A stretch of 15,278 nt of DNA, from NCBI GenBank assembly GCA_021162285.1, contig JAGGYZ010000153.1:1-15278 (forward strand), read 5' to 3'. Every line of letters starts with the position of its first letter. The stretch's first letter is position 1. The notes beneath the pieces are model-generated. The model made no database searches and was not told the origin of the DNA. It saw nothing but the letters and a program-made list of their open reading frames with translations. The position numbers were made by a program, and so were the translations under genes. Below are positions 5,929 to 14,065 of the stretch, one piece after another. This DNA is from Candidatus Fermentibacteraceae bacterium. GTDB taxonomy: Bacteria > Fermentibacterota > Fermentibacteria > Fermentibacterales > JCC-6.

Positions 5929-6899
5929 TCAGGTTTAAGAAAATTCTTTTTGTGTTCCCCGAAACGCGTTACCCGTCAGGTCAGCCGCCTCTGGGTATAG
6001 CGATGCTTTCTGCCGTAGCAAAACAGTGCGGAGCTGAAACAGCGCTGTGTGATATGTCTTTTGAAAAGAAGCCATTCGAACATCTTAGCAGAATGCTGGC
6101 TGAATTCAAGCCTGATGCTGTTTCCATAACAGTGGTTACACCTCAGATAGGAGCAACTCTCACAGCCTGTGAAGTTGTAAGAAGGGATTCTCCAGGAACC
6201 TATCTGATGGTTGGCGGTCCACACGCTACTGTTCTTCCAGTTGAAACCCTTGAAACATCAGGAGCCGATCTGGTGTATTCCGGCGAGGGGGAAATTGCGT
6301 TCAGGTTGATTGTTGAGGGTACAGATCCGGGAGAGATCCCCGGGGCGTGTTTTATGAAAGACGGCAGGGCTGTTGTGGTTCCGGGAAGGCTGCTGGTCAA
6401 AAATCTGGATACCCTTCCACTGCCGGACAGGGACATCTTTGATATGAAGAAATATTTTACTACATGGTATTCCATGGACAGGGTTGATTCCAGCCTGAAA
6501 GGTACAACCATAATGGGCACCCGTGGCTGTCCCTACACCTGTACTTTCTGTCAGCCGACTCTGTCTGAAATATTTGGTAAAAAGATGCGGAAGCGGTCTC
6601 CTGAATCCATTGTGGAAGAGCTGCAGCACCTTGTAGATAAATATTCTATTAATGGGTTTATGTTTGAGGACTCTACTTTTGTAGTAGACCATCCCTGGGT
6701 AACAGAAATCTGTTCACTCATGAACAAAAGGGCCTCGAGCTCCGGTGGTGCTGCAATGTCCGCGCAGATCTGCTTACCGAAGAGCTTCTTGATACAATGG
6801 TCGGTGCCGGGCTCTCAAAGGTTAACATGGGTGTTGAGTCGGCATCGCAAAGGGTTCTGGACGATATATACCGGAAGGGAATTACAGTTGAAGGTGTAA
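5925..6899 (+). CDS. B12-binding radical SAM protein 2, N-terminal part (frameshifted)
   Basis: This is the first part of a gene split by a frameshift. The preferred start is TTG 5925, overlapping the previous stop as TTGA, with AAAGGG six bases upstream; an ATG at 5907 is in frame but lies deeper in the previous gene. Residues 1-150 form a cobalamin-binding domain with the typical VGGPHATVLP and YSGEGE motifs. The radical SAM cluster motif GCPYTCTFC gives Cys202, Cys206 and Cys209, the same positions as in the protein at 3200. Family similarity stops after Arg269 (AGG 6729-6731). The frame then runs through unrelated residues to a stop at 6899, while the missing half continues in another frame from 6734. 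One extra G in the GGG run at 6730-6732 would restore a 457-residue protein. Role as for the other radical SAM enzymes: probable modification of a sugar or lipid intermediate. Confidence 0.85.
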   Translation: MIRFKKILFVFPETRYPSGQPPLGIAMLSAVAKQCGAETALCDMSFEKKPFEHLSRMLAEFKPDAVSITVVTPQIGATLTACEVVRRDSPGTYLMVGGPHATVLPVETLETSGADLVYSGEGEIAFRLIVEGTDPGEIPGACFMKDGRAVVVPGRLLVKNLDTLPLPDRDIFDMKKYFTTWYSMDRVDSSLKGTTIMGTRGCPYTCTFCQPTLSEIFGKKMRKRSPESIVEELQHLVDKYSINGFMFEDSTFVVDHPWVTEICSLMNKRASSSGGAAMSAQICLPKSFLIQWSVPGSQRLTWVLSRHRKGFWTIYTGRELQLKV

Positions 6900-7297
6900 G
6901 AAAAGCTCTTCGAATGTGTAACTCCCGCGGCGTTTACGTTCAGGGTTACTTCATGCTGGGGGCACCGGGGGAAACTGTTGAAGAGATGAAGCAGACCATT
7001 GATTTCGCCACAAAAGAGCCGTTTGATGATGCTCTGTTCGATATAACCACCCCGTTTCCCCACACTGCACTCTGGGATATGTCGAAGGATCTGATAAATG
7101 CTGATTACTTTGAGTTCGACTGTTTTCACAAAAGCGTTTACTCGCTGGACGGTATCACACCGGAGCAGATAGAGAAGCTGAAGAGGAATGCTTTCTGGAA
7201 GTTTTACACACATCCGGCAAGAATACTGAAGACAGTGCGCACGGTTCTGGGGCCACGTAACTTCAAACGGACCATGCTGAAGGTGAGGAGAGTATGA
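6734..7297 (+). CDS. B12-binding radical SAM protein 2, C-terminal part (frameshifted)
   Basis: This is the second half of the gene beginning at 5925. In this frame the residues from 6734 read LELRWCCNVRADLLTEELLD, exactly what is expected after the cluster domain, followed by NMGVESASQRVL, YFMLGAPGETVEEM and a PFPHTALWDM stretch typical of B12 radical SAM proteins. The first usable start in this frame is ATG 6797, but it lacks a convincing ribosome site and would give only the last 166 residues, without the iron-sulfur motif. The fragment is therefore not an independent gene. The conserved halves show no other damage, so a sequencing or assembly error, a very recent mutation or programmed frameshifting are all possible. 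Its stop overlaps the next gene (ATGA, 7294-7297), and downstream coupling would depend on ribosomes reaching it. Confidence 0.85.
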   Translation, partial: LELRWCCNVRADLLTEELLDTMVGAGLSKVNMGVESASQRVLDDIYRKGITVEGVRKALRMCNSRGVYVQGYFMLGAPGETVEEMKQTIDFATKEPFDDALFDITTPFPHTALWDMSKDLINADYFEFDCFHKSVYSLDGITPEQIEKLKRNAFWKFYTHPARILKTVRTVLGPRNFKRTMLKVRRV

Positions 7298-8025
7298 GAG
7301 AGCTTACCGTAACAATCGACGATGGTGGTATGCACCCGGCGGTGAATGCTGCCATTCAGAAGTGCATTGAATCCGGACATGTGAGCAGGGTAGGCATTAT
7401 GGCAACAGGCAGCCAATTTGCAGAGGCAACTATGATGGCTCTTGCAGGTGGTGTTCGCGTTGCAGCCCATCTGGACTGCTGTCAGGGTCCGTTTCTGCTG
7501 AAGCAAAGCAATTTTCCCGAGTCTTTTGCTGCATGGATAAGAAAGGCCGATTCTCTTGCAGATTCTGTACAGAAAGAATGGTCTGCTCAGATTGAGAAAA
7601 TACTGTCAACCGGCGGTGTTGTTACAGCTCTGGACAGCCATCGCCATCTGCACAATCTGCCTGCGCTGCAGAAGGTAATAATTAATCTGGCAAAGGATTA
7701 CGGTATACGAACTGTCAGGTCTGCAGTGCTTCCCGACAAGATGATGAGGTTTCCCGCAGGTCTCAAACTGAACTCGTTCGGGTGTGACCTGAAACAGGCT
7801 CTGGAATCAGCAGGGCTGGTTACCACAGACAGAATGCTTGGTTTCGGAAAGGCGGGTAAGATAACCAGGAAGTATCTCGGCAGATACACATCCATCTGCA
7901 GTGATGGTACCACTGAAGTTGTTATGCACCCTGCAACCGAAAAAGTCTGGTCATCCGGCCAGCCTGGAGAGCTTGAGCTTATTACCTCTGAATGGTTCGG
8001 TGACTGGTGCAGAGGAAAAGGCTAG
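7294..8025 (+). CDS. YdjC/ChbG/HpnK-family carbohydrate deacetylase
   Basis: This 243-residue cytoplasmic protein belongs to the YdjC family of metal-dependent deacetylases, which remove acetyl groups from N-acetylated sugars (ChbG on chitooligosaccharides, HpnK on an N-acetylglucosaminyl hopanoid). Visible motifs are TIDDGG (Asp9, Asp10), AAHLD (His59), KEWSAQIEKI (Glu95), the signature LDSHRHLHNLP (Asp114, His116, His118, His120) and VVMHPA (His212). Together these give the metal-binding and catalytic set. The usual first motif is DDFG; here it is DDGG, a minor change. The length is close to the family norm. It overlaps the preceding radical SAM gene by ATGA and the next gene by 19 bp. The probable job is N-deacetylation of a HexNAc residue on a lipid-linked intermediate, making an amino sugar for a radical SAM enzyme or for later modification; this substrate is inferred from context. 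Confidence 0.87.
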   Translation: MRELTVTIDDGGMHPAVNAAIQKCIESGHVSRVGIMATGSQFAEATMMALAGGVRVAAHLDCCQGPFLLKQSNFPESFAAWIRKADSLADSVQKEWSAQIEKILSTGGVVTALDSHRHLHNLPALQKVIINLAKDYGIRTVRSAVLPDKMMRFPAGLKLNSFGCDLKQALESAGLVTTDRMLGFGKAGKITRKYLGRYTSICSDGTTEVVMHPATEKVWSSGQPGELELITSEWFGDWCRGKG

Positions 8026-9350
8026 AGCCCTACATATTTTTACTGGCGCTGCTCGCACGGCTGGCGGTGTTCTTTCTTGCGGTATCCGGCTTCTTTCTGG
8101 TAGGAGAGGGACAGGTTCAGGCTGACCTGGCGGAAAACATCGTTTCCGGCAGAGGGTTTATGCTGTCTGAATCAATGTTCCACGATTCTGATCCCAGGCG
8201 CGATGCCAGTCTTGAGTTTTTCAGAGAAACCGGTGGCTTTTACGGTGTTTTACTACCTGAAAAGCCCACAGCATTCCTTGTCCCGGGTTTTGCCCTGTTT
8301 GAGGCACTTATCTTTGCCGTTGCCGGTCTGGGAAACCTGACTGCAGTGGTTGGAGTTCAGCTTGTTCTCGGGCTTCTGACTGTGTTTCTCGGAATGCGGA
8401 TCGCCTCCCGGTTTCTTTCCGGCTGGTGGTACACAGCAGCTGGTGTATTTATAGCTCTTGACCCGTTCGAGCTTTATTTTCAGGCTGTTCCAGCTACACA
8501 GGCCCTTTTTTCACTTCTGTTTGTTGCCGGCCTGTTGTTTTCATTGCGTTATCTGGAAAAACCCCGGATTACAAACGGCGTTGTGGCCGGTCTTGTGTGG
8601 GGTGTGACCTTTCTCGTAAGACCTGCTGCTCTTCCCATGGTTGCCTGGCTTGCAGTAATGGTTCTGGCAGCGGGTAAATTTTCGATAAGATTGTTGCCGT
8701 CAATTCTTGTCATGCTGGCTTCCTTTGCTGTGGTTCTTACTCCATGGGTACTTCGGAACAGGAACACAATGGGCAGATACCAGCTGCTTCCCCTTCAGGG
8801 AGGGGTGCAGATGTGGGAGTACAACGGCAGAATATTTACAGATGCTTTTCTTGATGAAGCTGAAGGAGCAAGGCTGCTCTACGGTCCTGTCCGGCAGTTC
8901 TGGCTGCCCAGACTGAACCAGGCGGAACTGGCTGAATTTCCGGCTTTTACCACAGAAACGGAGTTCCAGAGAGACAGTGTTCTTTATTCGCGTCAGAGCA
9001 GTTTTCTCAAGGCAAACCCGCTGGTGTTTCTTCACCTGTCGGCGTGCAGATTTGCTGAATTTTTCAAGCCGTTTCCCCTTAACCGCTTCTCGCCGGTACA
9101 CACAATGCTCGGGCTGCTGTCCTTTTTCTGGGTAGGCGTTTTCTTTTTTGCCGGTATGCTTCTTTTGATCCGTACGGGCAGGGTCGGTGTGTACACAGCC
9201 GGAGTAATCGCAGGGTACATTCTGATGCATCTTCTCACCGCATCAGGAACTCCCCACAGGGTTGCCCTCGATGTTCCCCTGATAATTGCTTCACTTGTTG
9301 CAGTAAAGTATTCTTTCGAAAGGTTCAGAGCAGGGAAATCGTCTTTATGA
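8007..9350 (+). CDS. GT-C (ArnT/PMT-like) integral membrane glycosyltransferase 2
   Basis: This 447-residue polytopic membrane protein is a paralog of the one at 4609. It has the same order of features: an N-terminal helix, a first loop with a glycine-rich GRGF segment, a PTAFLVPGFALFEAL segment, an LTPWVLRN motif (245-251) and a final GTPHRVALD segment. It differs at key places. The first-loop DQ of the paralog corresponds to GEGQ here (Glu34), and the TE pair corresponds to TQ (Gln165). It may therefore use another donor or acceptor, or be less active. The start is GTG 8007, the only common start codon after the in-frame stop at 8001; it overlaps the deacetylase gene by 19 bp and its ribosome site is poor. 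Its stop overlaps the next gene (ATGA). The probable role is sugar transfer on the periplasmic face from a polyprenyl-phosphate donor. Confidence 0.82.
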   Translation: MQRKRLEPYIFLLALLARLAVFFLAVSGFFLVGEGQVQADLAENIVSGRGFMLSESMFHDSDPRRDASLEFFRETGGFYGVLLPEKPTAFLVPGFALFEALIFAVAGLGNLTAVVGVQLVLGLLTVFLGMRIASRFLSGWWYTAAGVFIALDPFELYFQAVPATQALFSLLFVAGLLFSLRYLEKPRITNGVVAGLVWGVTFLVRPAALPMVAWLAVMVLAAGKFSIRLLPSILVMLASFAVVLTPWVLRNRNTMGRYQLLPLQGGVQMWEYNGRIFTDAFLDEAEGARLLYGPVRQFWLPRLNQAELAEFPAFTTETEFQRDSVLYSRQSSFLKANPLVFLHLSACRFAEFFKPFPLNRFSPVHTMLGLLSFFWVGVFFFAGMLLLIRTGRVGVYTAGVIAGYILMHLLTASGTPHRVALDVPLIIASLVAVKYSFERFRAGKSSL

Positions 9351-10291
9351 AAATACTGGTGGTAAAGACCCACGCCTTTGGCGACTCGCTTATGGCCACA
9401 CCTGCAGTTGCCGGTCTTATTGCCGGTGGACACAGCGTTACAGTTCTTACCGGTCCCTCTTCCTTTCCGGTATGGAGCCGTCTCCCGGGGGTGAACAGTA
9501 TAGTTCAGTCTCCAGCTCCATGCTCTGCAGCTAAGCTTTTCATGTGGTCTATGCTGCACATGCAGAGGGGGTACGACAGGGTCATCCATCTGGGCTCTTC
9601 ACCGGCCGCCTGCAGGTGGCTCAGATTTCTCACAGGCAGAAAAGTCACAAGCGGTGGAGATGGTTCAACCGGGTTCGGTACTGTGAAACCGGCAGCCAGA
9701 GACTACTGCAGAATTGCCGGTGTCCAGTGTTCTTCTCTTAAACCTCTGTTCCCGATTACAGAGGCTGAGTACACCACCGCCGAAAAACACACAGGAAGCA
9801 GGCCGTACATTGTCCTGGCTCCCGGAGGGGCCAGAAATGCAAGAGAGTATGTTCCGTGGAAAAGATGGCCGGTGGAGAGGTGGGCTGAGGTGTCCATCTA
9901 TCTTCAGGCAAAGGGATACACAGTATTTCTTGCAGGCGGAACAGAAGATAGAGTGGAAATTTCATCTGCAGGGGGTATAAATCTTGCTGGAAAGCTATCC
10001 TGGGGAGAGACTGCAGCTCTTATCGCAAAGGCAGCCCTGTTTGCAGGCAACGACAGCGGCCCTGCCCATCTTGCTGTCTCATCAGGTACTCCGGCACTGG
10101 TTCTTTTTGGCCCCACCAACCCCGATTCCCTCTACAGGCGTGGCAGCATTGTCTCCCTCTGCGGAACTGTATCATGTTCCCCCTGTTATTCAAACAGCGT
10201 TTTCCCAGGCTGTACCGGAGATGGAGACTGCATGACTTCAATTGATACTGAAAGGGTTATCCATACCCTCGAGGGGATGTTCGAAAAATGA
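9347..10291 (+). CDS. GT9-family (heptosyltransferase-like) glycosyltransferase
   Basis: This 314-residue protein is of the ADP-heptose:LPS heptosyltransferase family, which has a GT-B fold. The N-terminal acceptor domain begins MKILVVKTHAFGDSLMATPA, with the Gly-Asp pair at 12-13. The donor domain carries VLAPGGARNAREYVPWKRW (157-174), the signature NDSGPAHLA (235-243) and LFGPTNP (253-259). A late cysteine-rich segment (CSPC, then Cys289 and Cys295) is usual in this family. GT9 enzymes act on the cytoplasmic face of the inner membrane, adding heptose or a related sugar to lipid A-core or another glycolipid. Here the neighbours suggest a step in building a surface glycan. Its start overlaps the previous stop, and its own stop overlaps the next start, both as ATGA. 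The exact donor sugar cannot be deduced. Confidence 0.88.
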   Translation: MKILVVKTHAFGDSLMATPAVAGLIAGGHSVTVLTGPSSFPVWSRLPGVNSIVQSPAPCSAAKLFMWSMLHMQRGYDRVIHLGSSPAACRWLRFLTGRKVTSGGDGSTGFGTVKPAARDYCRIAGVQCSSLKPLFPITEAEYTTAEKHTGSRPYIVLAPGGARNAREYVPWKRWPVERWAEVSIYLQAKGYTVFLAGGTEDRVEISSAGGINLAGKLSWGETAALIAKAALFAGNDSGPAHLAVSSGTPALVLFGPTNPDSLYRRGSIVSLCGTVSCSPCYSNSVFPGCTGDGDCMTSIDTERVIHTLEGMFEK

Positions 10292-11730
10292 GAATAACAG
10301 CTCTTAATCCGCCTTTTCTTCCCCACTACAGCCGTGGGCAGAGAAGCCCGGCGGTAACCAGAAGCGGAACTCTGTACTTTCCGATCTGGCTTTCCTATGC
10401 AGTCGGGGCACTGGAGCAGGCAGGGCACACTGTGCAGTTTCTTGATTCTCCCGCCATGGATCTCAACTGGGAACAGACTGAACAGAGAATCCGCGAGTTT
10501 TCCCCGGAACTGATAGTCGTGGAAACATCTACACCTTCTATTATCTCGGATATTCAAACTGCTGACCTTCTTACAGAAACAGGGGCAGTGGTTTTTGTTG
10601 TGGGAACTCATCCTTCAGCACTGCCGGAGGAAACTGTTCTGCTCGGAGGGAAGTTTCACGGTGCTGTTCTGGGGGAATACGAGAAACCCATTCTGGCTGT
10701 GGCAGCTGCCGTTGAAGCAGGGGGAGCGCTTAAGGGAATACCCGGAACAGCTATCCGAACTGAATCCGGTACCGAGGTTACTCCTGCTGATGGATACCTG
10801 CAGGATCTGGATTCACTGCCTTTTGTGAGCTCTGTGTACGCTGCTCATCTTCCAGTGGAAAGGTACAACAATCCCAATGCCCTGCATCCCCAGGTGATGA
10901 TTATCGGCGGAAGAGGTTGTCCCAATCAGTGCAGCTTCTGTGTTTTTCCCCAGACCCTCACAGGCAGGCGCTACAGAAGCCGGTCTGTTGAGAATGTTGT
11001 AGCTGAAATGAAGTGGGTTCAGGAAAACATGCCGGAAGTACAGGCGATATTTTTTGAAGACGACACTATTTCCGCAGACATGCAGAGGCTGCGCCATCTG
11101 TCTTCTGAAATAGTCAGGGCTGGTGTAACTATTTCATGGACATGCAATATGCGGGCAACAGCTGATTTCGAAACCCTTCGTCAGTGTCATGCTGCAGGAC
11201 TACGGTCTGTGTGTGTGGGCTTTGAAAGCGGATGCAACGAAATCCTTGCAGCCATGCGCAAAGGGCTGGAAACCGATCAGATGGTGGAGTTCATGAACAG
11301 TGCCAGGAAAGCCAGTGTTCTTGTTCACGGTTGTTTTCTGTTCGGTATCCCCGGCGAAACCCGTGACACAGCCCGTCGCACTCTGGATTTTGCCTTGAGT
11401 CTCAATCCCGATACGGCCCAGTTCTATCCGCTTATGGTGTATCCGGGAACAGATGCGTACACAGATGTGCAGAAAGCCGGCCTGCTGGTAACTTCAAGCT
11501 GGAGAGACTGGTTGAAGGAAGATGGTACCCATGCCTGCGTTGTAAGAACACCGGACATGACTCCGGATGAACTGGTTGAGTTCTGCAACTACGCCAGAAG
11601 AAAGTTTTATCTGAGACCGGGATACATACTGAAAAAAGCGTGGCACAGCCTGTTTGACGCAGGTGAGAGGCACAGAACTCTCCTCGCCTTCAGAACATTC
11701 CGGAAATACATTTTCAGGCGGAAAAAGTGA
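10288..11730 (+). CDS. B12-binding radical SAM protein 3, HpnJ-like
   Basis: This 480-residue protein has an N-terminal cobalamin-binding domain (about 1-170, with GTHPSALPEE) and a radical SAM domain. The cluster motif is GCPNQCSFC (Cys211, Cys215, Cys218), followed by FPQTLTGRRYRSRSVENVV, FFEDDT (255-260), the VGFESG segment and FGIPGETRDT. It ends with a C-terminal FYLRPGYILKKA. From memory of the family these features resemble HpnJ, the radical SAM enzyme thought to contract a glucosamine ring to a cyclitol in bacteriohopanetetrol cyclitol ether synthesis. Related proteins also occur in other glycan clusters, so the name is not assigned. It overlaps the GT9 gene by ATGA and the GT2 gene by GTGA. 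The combination with a YdjC deacetylase and a GT2 enzyme supports action on an amino sugar, by inference. Confidence 0.88.
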   Translation: MRITALNPPFLPHYSRGQRSPAVTRSGTLYFPIWLSYAVGALEQAGHTVQFLDSPAMDLNWEQTEQRIREFSPELIVVETSTPSIISDIQTADLLTETGAVVFVVGTHPSALPEETVLLGGKFHGAVLGEYEKPILAVAAAVEAGGALKGIPGTAIRTESGTEVTPADGYLQDLDSLPFVSSVYAAHLPVERYNNPNALHPQVMIIGGRGCPNQCSFCVFPQTLTGRRYRSRSVENVVAEMKWVQENMPEVQAIFFEDDTISADMQRLRHLSSEIVRAGVTISWTCNMRATADFETLRQCHAAGLRSVCVGFESGCNEILAAMRKGLETDQMVEFMNSARKASVLVHGCFLFGIPGETRDTARRTLDFALSLNPDTAQFYPLMVYPGTDAYTDVQKAGLLVTSSWRDWLKEDGTHACVVRTPDMTPDELVEFCNYARRKFYLRPGYILKKAWHSLFDAGERHRTLLAFRTFRKYIFRRKK

Positions 11731-12677
11731 ATGATATTGCTGTAGTTGTACCCTTTAGAGGCAGATGGGATTCGGTTCTGCCGACCCTTGAGGCTCTCTC
11801 CATTCAGTCAGTGAGGTCCCGCATTACTGTAGTGCTGTCTGTTGACGGTCTGGAAGAACCGCCTGATGGGGTAAAGAAACTCACGGATCTGTGCGTCAAC
11901 GGAACGCAGAATGGACCGGCTTCAGCAAGGAACCGCGGATGGAGGGCATCTTCCTGCCCTGTTGTTCTGTTTACAGACGCAGACTGTCTGCCGGAACCGG
12001 CGTGGGCTGAGCTGCTGGCCTGCAAGCTGGAAGAGGGATATCAGGCTGTAAAAGGGGTATATTTATCAGGAGGGTCCACCCTTATACAAAGGCTTGCTCA
12101 GGTGGAATTCGAGGAGAGGTACCGGCTTATGAGCCGGGCTCCTGTTGTTTACCTCGCCGACACATACTCTGCAGGTTTCAGCAGAAACTGGTTGGAGAAA
12201 CTCGACGGTTTTAACGAGAATTTTCCCCTGCCTGAGCACGAGGATGTTGACCTTTCCTGGCGGCTGATCGAAGCTGGAGGAAAGATTGCTTTTGTATCTG
12301 ATGCCGGGGTTGCACATGTTCACAGAGCCACCTGGGCTGCATACTTCAAGCTGAAGTTTCGTCGTGGAAAGTGGAGGATAATGCTTGTAAGGAAGTTTCC
12401 GGCCAGAGTTGTTTCAGACGGTTACACCCCTCAAACTCTGAAACTGCAGATGCTGTTTTCCGTGCCTTTGCTGGTTTCACTGTTTGCTGCCCCGGTGTTT
12501 CCTGTTTTTACAGCTGCATCTGCACTGGCATTTCTGCTGGTGTGTATTCCTCTGTTCCGTGCGGCTTGTGCAACAGACAGGTTTACTGTTCCGGTTATTC
12601 CGGTTTTTGCACTGTGGAGAGCTGTAGCTCTTGTGTCAGGTTCCGTTTGCGGTTTTACTTCCCGAAGAGTAGTCTGA
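11727..12677 (+). CDS. GT2-family glycosyltransferase with C-terminal membrane helices
   Basis: This 316-residue enzyme has a GT-A fold. Residues 4-10 start with the typical IAVVVPF strand, GPASARNRGW (63-72) contacts the nucleotide in relatives, FTDADCLP gives the metal-binding Asp84-x-Asp86, and PEHEDVDLSWRL (169-180) holds the catalytic acid pair Glu172-Asp173. A late HVHR (197-200) is also usual. Two or three hydrophobic segments in the last 90 residues would anchor it in the inner membrane with the catalytic domain in the cytoplasm. GT2 enzymes use nucleotide-activated sugars; the acceptor here is probably a polyprenyl-linked or lipid intermediate. The start is GTG 11727, overlapping the previous stop as GTGA, with an AGGCGG site upstream. 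In the HpnI/K/J scheme the first enzyme is also a GT2 protein, but no closer tie to HpnI can be shown. Confidence 0.88.
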   Translation: MNDIAVVVPFRGRWDSVLPTLEALSIQSVRSRITVVLSVDGLEEPPDGVKKLTDLCVNGTQNGPASARNRGWRASSCPVVLFTDADCLPEPAWAELLACKLEEGYQAVKGVYLSGGSTLIQRLAQVEFEERYRLMSRAPVVYLADTYSAGFSRNWLEKLDGFNENFPLPEHEDVDLSWRLIEAGGKIAFVSDAGVAHVHRATWAAYFKLKFRRGKWRIMLVRKFPARVVSDGYTPQTLKLQMLFSVPLLVSLFAAPVFPVFTAASALAFLLVCIPLFRAACATDRFTVPVIPVFALWRAVALVSGSVCGFTSRRVV

Positions 12678-14065
12678 TGCTTGCGCCTATAAGAAGACAG
12701 CAGCGTGTTTTCATTCTGTTTCTTATCGCTGCTGACCTGCTTACTGTTCCCCTTTCACTGCTGGCAACCTGGTATATCAGAACTGGGTGGATCGCCGGTT
12801 TCCTTCCTGGATTTACACACACTATCAACACCTACCTCGCTACCATTCCCGTGCTTTCACTGCTGTGGATTGCGTCATCGTGGTCTACAGGTATGTACGT
12901 GTTTTCCTCACAGCAGGGCGCTTTCCCGGGGCTTGCCAGGAGAATACGCGCCGTTTTTTACCTTGCAGTATCGATAATGGCGGCCAGCTACCTTGTTAAG
13001 ATGGATTATTCCAGAATAATGCTGCTGATATTTCTTGTTCTGTCGCAACCGGTAAATATTTTGTTCAGATCTGTGTTCGGTTCCCTGGCCGGGAAAATCG
13101 CTCCCATGAAGGAATCGCCTGCAACTATAGTGATCGGTTCCGGAGAGTTTGCCGAGAGGGTAATAACCTCACTGGGAAAATTTCCAGGACCGAAGCACAG
13201 GATAAAGGGAGTTCTGGTTGAACGTCAGGGTATTACTGAAGAAGTCTGTGGCATAAAAGTGATCGGCGAGGTCAGAGATCTGCCTCGGCTTGTAGACAGC
13301 CTTTCCATAGATGAAGTGTTTTTTGCCAGCGGTTCCATGAACCGGACAGACATGCTCAGAATTGTGAATTCAGTTCAGAAGCAGGACATAGTCTTCATGC
13401 TCGTTACAGACCTTTTTGAAATTGCTGCCGGGGTCAGCAGCCTCAGCAGTATTTCCAGAATGCCGGTGGTGGAAATCGGATCCTCCGGCAGGGGAACATT
13501 CAGCAATCTGACGAAAAGGCTGATGGATCTGATAATGTCACCTGTACTGATTGTTCTGCTGGCACCGCTGATGGCTGCGATCTGGATAATTCTCGTCATA
13601 ACGGGAAAAGGTTCACCTGTATTCAAACAGACCAGAGTAGGCAGGTACGGCAGGAAGTTTACGTTGTACAAATTCAGAACAATGAAACCTGAAGCAGATG
13701 AGTATGAAGTTGCTCCGGTGGCCAGTGATGATCCCAGGGTTACAGGAATCGGCAGGATGTTAAGAAAAACCAGTCTCGATGAACTTCCCCAGTTGTTCAA
13801 TGTACTCCGGGGGCACATGAGTATGGTCGGTCCCAGACCGGAGATGGACTTTATCGTCAAGGATTACAATGCGTGGCAGCGGAGAAGGCTGGATGTAAAA
13901 CCGGGTATTACAGGTTTGTGGCAGATCATGGGCAGGAAGGACCTTCCTCTGCACGAGAATCTTGAATACGACTTCTACTACATGAGAAATCAATCCGTTA
14001 TGCTTGATACGGCAATTCTCGCCAGAACGGTTGTTACCGTTCTCAAAGGAAGGGGAGCATACTGA
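12677..14065 (+). CDS. Polyprenyl-phosphate sugar-1-phosphate transferase (WbaP/WcaJ/CpsE type)
   Basis: This 462-residue initiating enzyme moves a sugar-1-phosphate from a nucleotide sugar to undecaprenyl phosphate on the cytoplasmic face, the first step of O-antigen or exopolysaccharide synthesis. Four hydrophobic segments lie in residues 10-130, with the conserved DYSRIMLLIF stretch (110-119). A Rossmann-like domain follows at about 148-270 (ATIVIGSGEFAERV). The catalytic bacterial sugar-transferase domain (about 275-462) starts with a re-entrant helix (KRLMDLIMSPV) and holds GSPVFKQTRVGRYG, YKFRTM, the catalytic pair in TSLDELPQ (Asp368-Glu369), GPRPE (385-389) and KPGITGLWQ (408-416). 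The start is ATG 12677, overlapping the previous stop as TGATG; a longer in-frame reading back to 12371 would run through the GT2 gene and is not real. The sugar, hexose or HexNAc, is not evident from sequence. Confidence 0.92.
   Translation: MLAPIRRQQRVFILFLIAADLLTVPLSLLATWYIRTGWIAGFLPGFTHTINTYLATIPVLSLLWIASSWSTGMYVFSSQQGAFPGLARRIRAVFYLAVSIMAASYLVKMDYSRIMLLIFLVLSQPVNILFRSVFGSLAGKIAPMKESPATIVIGSGEFAERVITSLGKFPGPKHRIKGVLVERQGITEEVCGIKVIGEVRDLPRLVDSLSIDEVFFASGSMNRTDMLRIVNSVQKQDIVFMLVTDLFEIAAGVSSLSSISRMPVVEIGSSGRGTFSNLTKRLMDLIMSPVLIVLLAPLMAAIWIILVITGKGSPVFKQTRVGRYGRKFTLYKFRTMKPEADEYEVAPVASDDPRVTGIGRMLRKTSLDELPQLFNVLRGHMSMVGPRPEMDFIVKDYNAWQRRRLDVKPGITGLWQIMGRKDLPLHENLEYDFYYMRNQSVMLDTAILARTVVTVLKGRGAY

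Noticed and set aside
8700..9230. Minus-strand open frame of about 176 codons inside the GT-C gene
   Set aside because: It is antisense to a strongly supported membrane enzyme, its translation is basic and low in hydrophobic order, and it shows no domain.
12371..12676. In-frame N-terminal extension of the sugar transferase from 12371
   Set aside because: It lies wholly inside the GT2 gene in another frame, is rich in Cys and Ser without family similarity, and ATG 12677 gives the normal transferase length and overlap pattern.
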